Below are positions 47,776-58,021 of a stretch of 64,000 nt of DNA, piece after piece. The stretch is taken from contig MNCI01008366.1 of assembly GCA_015680685.1 (NCBI GenBank), positions 381,730 through 445,729 on the forward strand, given 5' to 3'. How positions within the stretch are numbered: the first letter of the stretch is position 1; each line of letters starts with the position of its first letter. Source of the stretch: Gnetum montanum (Eukaryota > Streptophyta > Gnetopsida > Gnetales > Gnetaceae). The notes beneath the pieces are model-generated. The model saw only the letters and a list, made by a program, of their open reading frames with translations, did no database searches and had not been told where the DNA came from. Made by a program: the position numbers and the translations under genes.

Positions 47776-49970
47776 ATGTCTTCTTCACTTAGGACCAAGA
47801 TTGCATCACCTGATGAAAGCACTCATATGAGAAATGATAGGATCTATATTGAAGAAATTTGGAGTGAAGAATATGTTCAGTTGGTGTAGAAAATCCTAGA
47901 GGAGATGGAGTAAGTCCTAGAACAAGAAGGGCCTTAAGGGCTAAAACCTCCTAAAAACCTAGAAAAGATAAATCAAGGGACCATGGAAAGAACTATAAGA
48001 GCCATGGTGATTCTCCTAATTCCTCATCTTTCTCTTCCTCTTCAATGTTTAGTTCTAACAAAGATGAATGTAGGTATAGAGATAGAGCTCCAGTATGGGG
48101 TCAAGATAAAGATAGAAATTGAACCCAAGGACAAAATCAAAGACATCAAAATGAGCATAGACAAGATCATCACAATCAAACAAATAGAAATATAGATTAT
48201 CACCATGATGTGTTTGCTATAGATGAACCCTTGTTGGCTACTAGGGGCTTGACACAGATTAGGGAGGCAGTTCAAATACCCCAAAGGCATCAATAGGACA
48301 GCCGCATGAAATTGCTTGACATGAATAACATTTCTAAATTTAGGGGAGGCTATAATTCTAATCCACAACATCACTTACAAGCCTTCCATGATGCCTGTGC
48401 CTTGCAAAATAACAAAAATAAGTGGCAAAAGCTTAAGCTCTTCCCTAGGACACTAATAGATGAAGCTGAAAGTTGGTTTAGATTGTTGGAACTAAGTTTT
48501 ATCCACCAGTGGTCAACAATGCTAGAACTTTTCAATGAAAAATAACAAACCTATGCAAGAGTGTCCAACCTAAGAAAACAAATCCAAGGATGCAAGCAAG
48601 ACAATTATGAACCCTTCGATGTGGCCTTGCATAGATACTATTCGCTACTGCATAGATGTCTCGACTATGATTTCTCTTAAAATGAGCAACTTTTTCACAT
48701 CATAGATGGGATTCGTAATGAAATGAGGGAGACCCTTGGAATTTATGCCCAAGGTTACCTATATGAACTGAAAGTCCCTCAAAGACAAAGGCTAATCAAG
48801 TGTGTGGGAAAAGAAGAAAGAGAGTTATGTAAATGGGAGAATGTTGAGAAATATCATTGAAACCCAACTCTTCAAAAGAAAAGGATCCATATCTATGATA
48901 AAGAAAAAGAGGCAACTGTCGATGAGGTGATTTCATAATAAACCTTGCCAATACAAAAGTATATCAATGAGCTTGAAGTAAGGTTAGATAAGATGTGGGC
49001 ATTGATAAATGAAAAAGTTACAACTTATGTAAAAATCGTAGAAAAGAAATTAATGAAAAATGAATTGAGTGATCAAAATAAGAGGAGGAAAAGGGACCAA
49101 GAGACACGTAAGAACACTGATCAATAGAAAGGAAAAACGGTTGTAGAAGATGAGGCTATAGACTCAACCACCGAAGAAGAGAATGGATGTGACATTTGCA
49201 TATATGACCATCCGAAGGGCTATTTCCTAGTCATGTTACATCTACATGAGTATTGGACTTTTGCATTGAATCTAAAGTTTGTACAAAAGCAAATGCCTAG
49301 GAAATTACCTTACTTACAAGGTAATTATAGACATTCCTAAAACCAACTATACTATCCTAGTGGGACTTCTTATCAGCCTCAAAACTACTATTAACCATAG
49401 TGGCAAAACCCATAATCATGGGGAAAGCCATTATCAAACCAGCACTACCCTTATTGCCAACTAAACCCATACCGATATTATGTATAACAACTTGTTTCTA
49501 TAATTGGTTCTACTTCCTCTACCTCAAATCACTACTACCACTCTCCCGAATATCATCATCTCACAACATCTTTCATGAGATCACCACCTCACACCTCTCA
49601 GCCTCCATCATATCCTCAATATTATCATATTCCTTCCATGATATGTCATCGCCAACAACATAGGAAGGTTTGACACCATAACATCAATGAAAGAATGCAA
49701 CTTATGCTACGAATATACACACAAATGATAATGCTAATAAATCTCCCCCACAATCTTGGAAACACCCTTTCTTTAGGATGGTTCCAATGTGCAAGCATAA
49801 CACTCGTGGACCTACTAACTCATTAAAATTAGCCAAAGGCCAATTTGATGCAACAACCTTCCTGGCCGAAACGATGTCTCCTAATCGTACAAAATTGCCA
49901 ACAACCATTACCACTCCAACACAAGACATAAACAATGAACTTATCATTGTGGAGAGATAGGAAAATCCAT
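47776..49970 (+). pseudogene. Element G gag relic (inverted 5' half of E/G)
   Basis: ATG 47776 begins MSSSLRTKIASPDES, like the gag starts of A and B. The gag core is at about 48306-48660 (HHLQAFHDACALQNNKNKWQ, STMLELFNEK, LHRCLDYD). The Cys/His block CDICIYDHPKGY is near 49190-49225. The protease active-site block is missing: the frame passes from a Pro/Thr-rich linker to NNELIIVER and NPCI. Numerous stops and frameshifts. The product would have been the particle protein of the family. Confidence 0.78.
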
Positions 49971-50019
49971 GCATCATTAATAGTAAAGGGTGCAATTATG
50001 GACCAGAAATTTAAAATAT

Positions 50020-50837
50020 CATAGTTGCGATATCGCATATTTGATATCGTGGGATGTGTGCTGGCCTATCAAATCACATGCTACATTATTGGATATTTGA
50101 TATCGTGGGATGTGTGCTGGCCTATAAATATAGTGCTTGGGTACATGGTTTGAGCATATTTTTTCCCATAGAGTAGCCAAACTATTGAAGTTTTATTCTG
50201 TAGTCTTAAAGAATACTCAATGAGTGCTTGCATTATGGATTTGAGTTAGTTGTACAACGTCTTATTCCAGTGGCAATGTACTTGGACACATTCGATGAAT
50301 GGAAATATTTTGTAGTCTTAAAGAATACTCAATGAGTACTTTGACTTATATTAGATTTACTTTTAATGTACTTAGTTAATATTTACGTTTCCATGCATAT
50401 TAATGAATTGGCTAAATGAGTGCAACTAGTTTTAACTGTAAACACGTATTTGCTTGGTAATCCTAATAGCATAGCACTTGGTAATCCTAGTAGTAGATAT
50501 GTGGGTTCAAGACATGTACGATAAGTTGGGAATGGACACTCATTGCACGTAGGCTAGTTTAGACTTTACTTTCCATTGTTAATTAGTTAAATAATTAAGT
50601 TCTTTATTATCGTTAGGAGTAGCATAAGGTTGAAACAACATTAAGAATCATATGCCTCACTCTGGACTACATCATATGTGACAAAGCTACCACTAGTCCA
50701 AGTGGGAAGAAAATGAACTACAGTCAAGGCATAACAATCTAGATGTATAACTAGTCCCATCCACGAAATTTGACTAGATCATGTGTGAATGCTTGTGAGT
50801 TATATGGTTGGGCATAGGGGTACCTCACTACTCATCA
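50020..50837 (+). repeat. Element G second LTR (forward, facing the tRNA)
   Basis: This is a forward LTR missing roughly its first 40 bases and ending CACTACTCATCA. A perfect 33-base direct repeat with period 56 (50037-50069 and 50093-50125) precedes the TATA element CTATAAATATAG at about 50122-50133. Its end abuts the tRNA-Asp copy. Confidence 0.82.
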
Positions 50838-50842
50838 TTGAC

Positions 50843-50917
50843 ATTGTTGTAGTATAGTGGTGAGTATTCCTGCCTGTCATGTGGGTGACCTGAGTTTGAT
50901 CCCTGACAATGGCACCA
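50843..50917 (+). tRNA. Full-length tRNA-Asp(GTC) copy with CCA, between inverted LTRs (pseudo)
   Basis: The sequence aligns end to end with plant tRNA-Asp: acceptor ATTGTTG, D arm GTATAGTGG, anticodon loop CTGTCAT with anticodon GTC, T arm with TTTGATC, acceptor CAATGGC, discriminator base and CCA. By my recollection of the plant tRNA, all but about one difference (in the D loop too) are transitions, mostly at former CpG or CNG sites. CCA is not encoded in plant nuclear tRNA genes, and it sits one base from the minus-oriented LTR exactly where a primer site belongs. I therefore infer a DNA copy of the primer tRNA, not a tRNA gene. The other acceptor strand abuts the forward LTR through TTGAC, which also resembles a primer site. 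Confidence 0.82.
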
Positions 50918-50918
50918 A

Positions 50919-51748
50919 TGATAAGCGACAGGGTACCCCCACGCCCAACCACACGAATCACAAGTGTTCACACAAAATATCATCAAATTCCATGGATGGG
51001 ATTGGTTGTGGCATCTAGATTGTTACACCTTGATCATAGTTCGTTGTCTTCCCACTTGGACTAGTGGTAGCTTTGTTAACGTATGATTTAGCATATGATA
51101 ATTGATGTTGCTTTGACCGTATGCTACTCCTAACAATAATAAAGAAATCAATTATTTAACTAATTAACAATGGAAAGTAAAGTCTAAACTAGCCTATGGG
51201 TGATGAGTGTCCATTCCCAACTTGTTGTACAAGTTCTAAATCCACGTATCCACTATTCGGATTACCAAGCACTATGCTACTAGGCAAACCAAGTAATAAC
51301 GTTGCTGGGGTTACCAAGCGAATACGTGTTTATGCTTGAACCTATTTGTGCTCATTCTGCCAATTTATTAATATGCATGGAAATGTAAATATTAACTAAG
51401 TACATCATATATAAATTGCATTAAAAGAAAAATTAATCTAAGTCAAAGTGTTGCAATGGATAAGAATCAATCTCGATCTTATTGTCGTCCATGGAATGTG
51501 TCCAAGTACATTGCCACTTAAATAAGATATCATAAATTTGACTCAAATCCACATTACGGGTGCACATTGATTGTTCTCTAAGACTACAGAATAAAATTGC
51601 AAGAGTTCAACTACTCTATTGACTAATATGATTATAAACTATGCACCTAAGCACTATATTTATAGGTTGGCCCACATCCCGCAATATCGAATATCCAACA
51701 TCGCATCTTGGCCCTCGATATCGAAGTTGACAAAAATACACTTCATTA
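50919..51748 (-). repeat. Element E 5' LTR
   Basis: It starts TGATAAGCG on the plus strand (TGATGAG with one change) and ends CACTTCATTA before the AGAAC duplication. A minus-strand TATA, CTATAAATATAG, is at about 51656-51668. It is roughly 80-85% like the neighbouring forward LTR in reverse complement, by eye. Confidence 0.83.
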
Positions 51749-51753
51749 AGAAC

Positions 51754-52182
51754 CAAGATGTTTAAAGATGTTCTCACATGATTCATCATCTATGATGGTA
51801 ATAAGGACTTCACCTATTGCTACATGTTGATGAAAAGCTTGTTTACGATTAATGAATGTTTACCAAAGTTGTTGAGTAAGGCTTCATTAATTTCAACAAC
51901 ACAAACATCCTCTCTCAAGGGAAAATAAAAAAGTATAATGTAGACAAGTTGAAGAATGTCTTGGCAAAAACAATCCTTTGTATCTCTTTGAGTGATAGCA
52001 TTAACATGAAAAATCATTAACAAAGGTAATTCCAAGGCTTGTTGGGATGCTCTAGTGTAAAAGTATCGTGGCTCTAGTAATGTCATGTGAGTAAAGTATT
52101 TGAAGATAAGGCCAGAGCTTGAAAAACTCAACATGATGAAAGATGAGTCCCTTGATTCATTTTAAAGAGGATTACAACAATA
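51754..52182. other. Unassigned stretch right of E/G
   Basis: A minus-strand frame of 104 codons (51820-52134) has no recognised domain and is probably chance or an old transposon relic. Nothing else is seen. Confidence 0.3.
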
Positions 52183-52318
52183 AGGTGTTAGCCTAGTGAT
52201 ATGGGTTTTGGCTTGGTAACCCCAAGTCATAGGTTCAATTCTACCAAGTAGCACTAAGTTATAAACTTCTATAAATATTGGGGTGTACCTATGTTTCACA
52301 TATTTTAGGTTTGAACAC
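52183..52318 (+). repeat. tRNA-derived SINE copy
   Basis: Box A-like TTAGCCTAGTGATATGG (about 52189-52205) and box B-like GGTTCAATTCT (52232-52242) are spaced as in a tRNA. They are followed by the tail ATAAACTTCTATAAATATTG, also found at 25801-25820. This is the cleanest SINE copy in the window. Box-B-only fragments of the same family occur at about 54235-54300 and 54815-54860. Confidence 0.6.
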
Positions 52319-52679
52319 ACCCCCTTAACCATCTGCCCCATCTCCCCTCACCCCAACCCCTAGTCGCCCCAAGCTACAAAAGTGTTGTTGGCCTCTCATC
52401 CAAGTGAGATAGGCTTCCATCAAAGATCGAAAGCTTTTGTAATTGTCTTAGTGACTCCAAGAACCTCGAGATCATTCTTAAGTTTTACCTCTTTGAGCAA
52501 ACCACAAGCTCACTACAAGTTGCGATCTACATAATTATCCATTGCAACTGTGCTGCAAGTCATAGCCAGAAGAAAAAATACAAGGAAAACTCACCACAGA
52601 TTGCAACTTGTTCATTTTCTAGCCACTGCAAATATCAATGAACTTGCAATTGTTCTTTATCTTTAGTCTTTTGTTCACT

Positions 52680-53000
52680 ATGGATTGTAGCCCCCTCATA
52701 GTCCCACCACGATGTCATTGTAATTCACTCATAATCTTAAGAGTGAAAAAATATTACCTTTGTTTCCCACATTCCATGAGTTGTAGTATAATCATGACTC
52801 ACTCACAATAGTTGATTTTCCAAATGGAAGGTAGACCACAAGTCATGGTCAAGTTGTGGTGTAGTCACAGTTTTGAGTTTTGATCATTGTGGGGGCTAAT
52901 TACAAGTCCTCTCTTAATTATGATTTAGTCATGATTTCCCTAAAAACTACTAAAAGTAAAAGTTAAGTTAAGAAAGCAGACCTAATAGGTCTTGGGATGA
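52680..53000. repeat. Dispersed repeat, second copy
   Basis: It aligns with 43200-43570 (shared words AGTTAAG, GAGAAAG/AAGAAAG, AATTATGATTTAGTC versus AATTATAGTTCAATC). Non-coding. Confidence 0.45.
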
Positions 53001-53049
53001 CTTCCTTTAAGTCAACAAAATTAGTGTAGATGTGTTGGCACAACCCTAA

Positions 53050-53715
53050 ATTTTGCATATAAATACGCAAGTTGCAATGGTTGAAAGCCATAATTTTAGT
53101 GAGAAGTCGGAAATTTCTTGCAGCTTTATTTCCTGAATTATAGTTAATTAGTAAGTAGTTGTAGTGTGTGTCTAACATCTATTATTAGAATCTTAATTTG
53201 AGTAGATTTGCTTATATGTACTCATGGACAACCATAAAAATCAAGATTTATTTTCTTTACATTGCAACACTTTAACTTAGATTAGTTTTATGCTTTATGC
53301 ACTTTATTTTGATGTAATTTAATAGTTAATTTTCTATGACACGTTCATTTCCATTTGTTGTTACTATTAGTAAAGCAAAATGAGTACACTAAAACCTCGA
53401 ACACTAACCATTGTTAACTTGGTTGCCCAACAATTTATTGATGAATCCAAGTGCATTAATTAATGAAGCAAATACTTATTATTTTAGGAACTTACTTTTA
53501 CTTGCACCAATAGTGATCTTCAATTTAAACTATTTTTCATTTTTAGTATAATTTTTATAATAATAATAATAATATGCCTTAATCATGCTTAATCATACAC
53601 ATTGAGCCCATTACAAGTATTAACCAAGAAGATAGTAACTTGTTACAATTAATTGATCCTACTATTAGTCGCACAACCTAGCCCTTCCCACAAATTATGA
53701 CTTCAGCCATGTTTA
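53050..53715 (+). repeat. Diverged LTR I (same LTR family)
   Basis: This is an old forward LTR recognised by order of motifs: CATATAAATACGC (TATA, near 53058), TTGCAACACTTTAACTTAG (about 53263), TTTCCATTTGTTG...AAATGAGTAC (53349-53388), TTGGTTGCCC (about 53420), then ATGCCTTAATCA and ACTATTAGTC (53573-53670). The ends are lost and no internal sequence is attached. Confidence 0.6.
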
Positions 53716-54969
53716 GTCACTTAACATTCTTAACATTCCCTTTGACAAGCTACACTTTTAGGTTATTTATGATCATCTTAACCTTATCCCATTTACATCT
53801 TAGATGTCTTTTAAGCACTTCTAAATCATCGTCACCTTTCATTGAGGTTCTAAAATTTGATTTTTGCACTTCAACACTTTGAATAATTTTGCAAAATAAA
53901 AATGAGAATAATGTGTAACAACAATCTTGATGGGGTAACACAGTAAATAAATGCGGTTGGCTCATGCTTCTCCCGTAATTCATGTAATTTTGCGTTAATT
54001 TAATTTAAAGGAGGCGCTGTCACGAGGAATATTCATGGCGCTTGTTTTCTTGAAGGGTTATAAACATAGCCGCACAACGAAGGGGGATTAAAACACGCAG
54101 TTCCAAGAGCGTAGATAAAAAGCAAATTTACAGAGTCGCTGTCGGTAGTGCTTTTGAAGAAGGAATCAAAAGACAAGACAGACAGTTATGAATGGCTATG
54201 GGGAATGGGGAATGGTAATGTTTTTGACTGGGTACCCTGGGCCAAGGTTTGATTTTACTAGGTAGCACTGAGTTATAAATTAACAAAAAAATCTGTAGAA
54301 GAAATTCTGAAAGTGATCCATAGGAAAACCATAAATTCATCTACATCGGCTGAAATGGACAGTTGAGATGAACATGTATTACATTCCATGACTACCTAAC
54401 AGCATCATAGTCCACTTAAAGTGATGTGGATGGATCCGTTTATGGTTTGCTTGATCCATTAAGTCCAATGAGTGTCAGCGAACTTAAAAAATTTCAGTAA
54501 TGTCACAGTTTAACGGAAGCATTGAACGTAAGAGAGATGCCACCCAAGGTCTTATGCACCTGGCTACCCTCCGTTCAATTCGTTTCTGGACAAACGACTG
54601 CAGCTGTGGTTATTTAAACATCAAACAAATTGGTTATTTTGAATGATATTTTGAATGATAGCCCTAACATAGGCAAATGCATACATTGAAAGAAGGTCGT
54701 TAAGTTGAATTATACTAATGAGGTATTAATTTAATAGTAAGAGTTTTGAGTATTGAGTTATTAAAAAAACTGATTTCAGTGTCATAATTATATGTTAGTT
54801 TACAGATAAGAGTTTTAGCTTAGTAACCTCCTTCCGGGAGCATTGAATTATAAATTTTCAAAAAAATCATTAAAAACCTTCAAAGGTTAAGTTATAAATA
54901 TAAAAATTTCTGAAAAAACCTTTCTTTTAAATTTTCATAATTATAAATTTTGTAAATCTGTGAAAAAAT
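53716..54969. other. AT-rich intergenic stretch with SINE fragments
   Basis: No gene is recognised. A more GC-rich patch at about 54005-54120 is not assignable. Two partial copies of the SINE family lie at about 54235-54300 and 54780-54860. Confidence 0.35.
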
Positions 54970-55490
54970 AAAATTTACTAACAAATAGATCAATAACTCC
55001 AAAGTTCAAACCAATGCCATCGTCATTCCTCTCCCTCCTGCAACTCCTGCTGGTATATAAATATTTCTGGACAATATGGTGCAGAAGTCTAGAAGATGGA
55101 AAAGAAAAAGAAAAAGAAGAGCGATAGGAGCAGCACTAAAATTTATTAACAAATAGCTTAATAACTCTAAAGTCTAAATCAACACCATCATCGTTCCTCC
55201 TCCAACTGGAGCTGCGTCTCCTGCAAATACCTACCGACAATATTTTTCAGAAATGCAGAAGCTGAAGACGAAGATGAAGAAGAAAAAAGAAAAGCAGGAG
55301 GAGCAAATAACATTAAAATTTATTAATAACTTCAAAGTTCAAACCAATACCATCATCATTCTTCCTCCTCCTGCACCTACATCTGCTACAAATATTTCTT
55401 GACAATATCACCTACGTCTGCTACAAATATTTCTTGACAATATCATGCAAAAGTCCAGAAGCAGAAGAAGAAGAAAAAGAAGAGAAGGAA
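54970..55490 (-). repeat. Tandem copies of the ERF gene 3' end
   Basis: Three units of about 170 bases start at about 54970, 55138 and 55315. The third runs into the end of the ERF coding region. On the minus strand each unit has a Ser-rich stretch followed by a version of the ERF carboxyl terminus: [10 protein letters not shown] in the gene, AFLKNIVGRYL in the middle unit and RLLHHIVQKYL in the far unit. Inside the third unit a 35-base segment is duplicated once more (55376-55410 and 55411-55445, one mismatch), giving another exact DIVKKYL plus stop. Confidence 0.8.
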
Positions 55491-56005
55491 GAACCATGAG
55501 CTTCTTGTTGCTGCTCTTCTTCCTCCCAGTTGCAGCTCGGCATGTGGGTAGGCTGCTGAGGAGGAGAAGCAGGAGCAGAAACAGGCACAGGAATAGTAAT
55601 ATGCTGATGCTGATGTTGGGCAGCGAGGGCACAGAGAGCCTGAGAAAGAGAAGGATGGGAATGGAGTTGGGGTGGCAGAGATGCCAAAAGCTCAGGTGTA
55701 GAGAGATGGAAAAAATTGGTCCGGGCTCGCGGTCCTTTCATCAATCTGGCCCAGACGTCGTAAGCCATGGCCGCCTGCTCCGCCGTATCGAATGTTCCCA
55801 GCCACTTTCTCCTCTTCTGCACTGGCTCCCTGATCTCCGCGGCGTATCTCCCCCATGGCCGAGCTCGAACTCCTTTGTATTTACCTTTGCCCTTTTGCCC
55901 TTGCCCTGGTTTTTCTTCTTCTTCTTTCTTATCGTCCTCTTCATAATCATCGTCGTCACCATTGTTATGATTAGCAGGAGTATCTTTATCATTCTTCTTC
56001 TTCAT
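55421..56005 (-). CDS. AP2/ERF-domain transcription factor
   Basis: This is a single-exon frame of 194 residues. Residues about 1-40 are acidic and Lys-rich. The AP2/ERF DNA-binding domain spans about 42-98 ([40 protein letters not shown]) with the ERF-type Ala and Asp positions in the second strand. [10 protein letters not shown] is unusual where most ERFs have YDRAA...G. The region after the domain is Leu/Pro/Gln/His-rich, then EEEEQQQ and a Ser run, ending [10 protein letters not shown]. The RARTNF end and a short Leu/Ile-rich carboxyl motif resemble ERF group VIII-b (LEP/ESR type), a guess from memory. An in-frame TGA lies 13 codons upstream, supporting this ATG. It would act in the nucleus on GCC-box promoters. 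Confidence 0.87.
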   Translation of the reverse strand: MKKKNDKDTPANHNNGDDDDYEEDDKKEEEEKPGQGQKGKGKYKGVRARPWGRYAAEIREPVQKRRKWLGTFDTAEQAAMAYDVWARLMKGPRARTNFFHLSTPELLASLPPQLHSHPSLSQALCALAAQHQHQHITIPVPVSAPASPPQQPTHMPSCNWEEEEQQQEAHGSSFSSFSSSSASGLLHDIVKKYL

Positions 56006-57811
56006 GCAACCGCTATTGCCGTTTCCTGAAATGTTTGGCTTTCAGACAGCTCACTCAAACATAAGACGTATCGAAGTAATAGCGTATACATTGCAGGCAG
56101 ACGCAAATTAGGAATAGCAGATGATCCATTACTTACACAGAGAGAGAGAAAAAATTAAGAATAGCCGCCTCCTCCTGTTGCTGCTTCTGCTTCCGTTACA
56201 GATTGCGCAACTTTTGGTGCAGCAGTCAGCAGTCCGAGGTTAATACGAGGAAGAATCAGCGAATTGCCAAACACTTCACTTATAGTTGCAGTAGCACCAG
56301 TCGATTTGAAGCCGATTGAAACAGACAGCTAGATCTAGGTTAGTTCTTGCTTTCATTTAATTGGTTAAGGAATCAATAATGGGGCAAAAAAAAACCTGTA
56401 TGCTTTGTTTTTATGCTTTATTGGTTTCTTTATTTTGCATGAAAATGTAATATCTGTCTGTGTCTATCAAATCCTATGAATATTGTAACGTAATAAAGCT
56501 TCATTTCGTTTCAATAATGAGATGCAGTGAAATAGGTGAGGACAAGGTTGAAGTGTTGCACTGGTACCCAGCGTATCTGGGATCGTCCCTAGCAGATCAT
56601 GTAATCCATACGACGTACCATGATTCCACTGTTGCTGTTGTTGTTGGATGTCTGATTCTCGTATTCTTCGTTAGCGCTTGGATTTTCTTGTTTTTACCTT
56701 TTCTGGTTCGTTTTTCAATTTCTCTTCCCCTTTCTCTGTATCGCCCACAAATCCAGGGCAGGCCAGGCACGGTGGAATTCCACTTTCCCTTCTTTATGAT
56801 TTGTATTTATGATTCTTTGCAGTTACACACTTGCAGACGAGGGAGAGCGAGTACAGACGAAAATCTTTGCTTCATTATTATGGCATTCGTTTGCAGGCAC
56901 GCTACCTGTGTGAATAGTGCCTCGCCACGTACTTTTTTGTCGACTCTTATCAACAACCTTTGTACTTCGTCATCGTTTTTCAAATATTCGCTTTATTTCA
57001 CACTCATCATCCGTGCTGCGCCTGCCCGATTCTGCGATCGCCATTGTTATGGATTATGAACAGCAAGGAGCAACCAGTCAATCACGAAAATACAACAAAC
57101 CACCATGCAATATATGAAGACCAGAAATAAGCCTAAAAAACCTTTGAGTGATGATATACGAAGTTAACATATAGACTGTAATACATCGAGCTCGTCCCAT
57201 TTTCTGTTTAGCTTTTTAACTTTTTTACATGATGACTATGCCGTACGTTTTAACATCTCTGCCGAGTAACTTAACAAACATATTAAGCATCTTGCGTTTA
57301 TTGAGTGTTTTCAAGCTTCTTGTGTGTTTTAAGGTTGAAAGATTTACCCTGCCTGCCTGGTATCTTGTTTTGAGCCAACGGATGAACTTGTTATGTGCTC
57401 CCATAGATGTTCTTTACTTTCCAGCAATTTTGTGTTTTCCCCCATTTGGCATTCCAGTATTTTCAAGTTTCACCACCTTGCGGGCCAGTTATCCGTCAAA
57501 AACCCACAACGACCAAAAGCAAAGTGAAAAATAATCTTCAAAGCTGAAACTCTGGAACTTCTATTCATGTCCTTTTCCACAATGTACATGGCTATATACA
57601 CAATTCTTGAAGAGGAGTTACATTAGACATTTCTAAGATTTAATTAGAGCTTTTAAAATGACTAAACAATGAATTTGACTAAACAATAAATTTGAAAATA
57701 TTAAGTATGATACTAATATTTTATTAAATTTGTGTAGACTTAACAGATTATTAGCCAAATGAACTTATACAAAATACATCACTAGGAAAAAATTCTAAGG
57801 ACAATATATGT
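56006..57811. other. ERF upstream region and intergenic DNA
   Basis: The ERF promoter should lie in the first several hundred bases (minus strand); no clear TATA was fixed. A forward frame of 199 codons (56460-57059) with one hydrophobic stretch has no recognised domain; I do not call it a gene. The remainder shows nothing supported. Confidence 0.4.
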
Positions 57812-58021
57812 GTTCAATATTCATGTATTAATTGAGAAATATAGTAGTAGAGTTGGTACTAGCTATTTTCAAACTTTTCTCAAGTTGGATGTCACACCAA
57901 AAACTTAAATTTAAAAGTTCAATATTCATGTATTAATTGAGAAATATAGTCATAGAGTTGGTACTAGCTATTTTCAAATTTTTCTCAAGTTGGATGTCAC
58001 ACCAATAACTTAAATTTAAAA
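57812..58021. repeat. Two-copy 105-bp tandem duplication
   Basis: 57812-57916 and 57917-58021 are direct copies differing at about four positions. Each begins GTTCAATATTCATG and ends ACTTAAATTTAAAA. Close identity implies a recent event. Non-coding. Confidence 0.9.

Larger units (their letters stand above)
43587..51748. mobile_element. Composite insertion E/G: rearranged LTR retrotransposon
   Basis: The whole 8.2-kb block is flanked by AGAAC (43582-43586 and 51749-51753), so it probably integrated as one unit. Outer LTRs are both minus-oriented (43587-44424 and 50919-51748). Inside, the 3' half of the internal region (44425-47156) is in the expected orientation. The 5' half (partial LTR, primer site, gag; 47157-50019) is inverted. 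Another forward LTR (50020-50837) follows, then a full tRNA-Asp, then the outer 5' LTR. The inverted halves overlap by 82 bases (47075-47156 against 49938-50019). Neither inner LTR has an intact 5' end. An alternative is a nested element followed by deletion. Confidence 0.75.

Noticed and set aside
47157-50837. Element G as a simple nested insertion in E
   Set aside because: Neither of its LTRs has an intact 5' end, no target duplication flanks it, and the E gag half would have to be deleted exactly where the inverted copy begins. Kept only as an alternative.
50843-50917. A functional tRNA-Asp gene
   Set aside because: Encoded CCA, weakened acceptor stem pairs, mutated T loop (TTTGATC) and exact fit to a primer-site position all argue for a reverse-transcribed copy.
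51820-52134. 104-codon minus-strand frame
   Set aside because: No recognised domain or related copy in the window. Could be chance in AT-rich DNA.
55445-56029. 194-codon forward frame opposite the ERF gene
   Set aside because: Shadow of the ERF coding strand. The AP2 domain is clearly on the minus strand.
56460-57059. 199-codon forward frame upstream of the ERF gene
   Set aside because: No recognisable domain, T-rich sequence giving a Phe/Leu-rich stretch, no supporting copy or splice context. Possible but unsupported.
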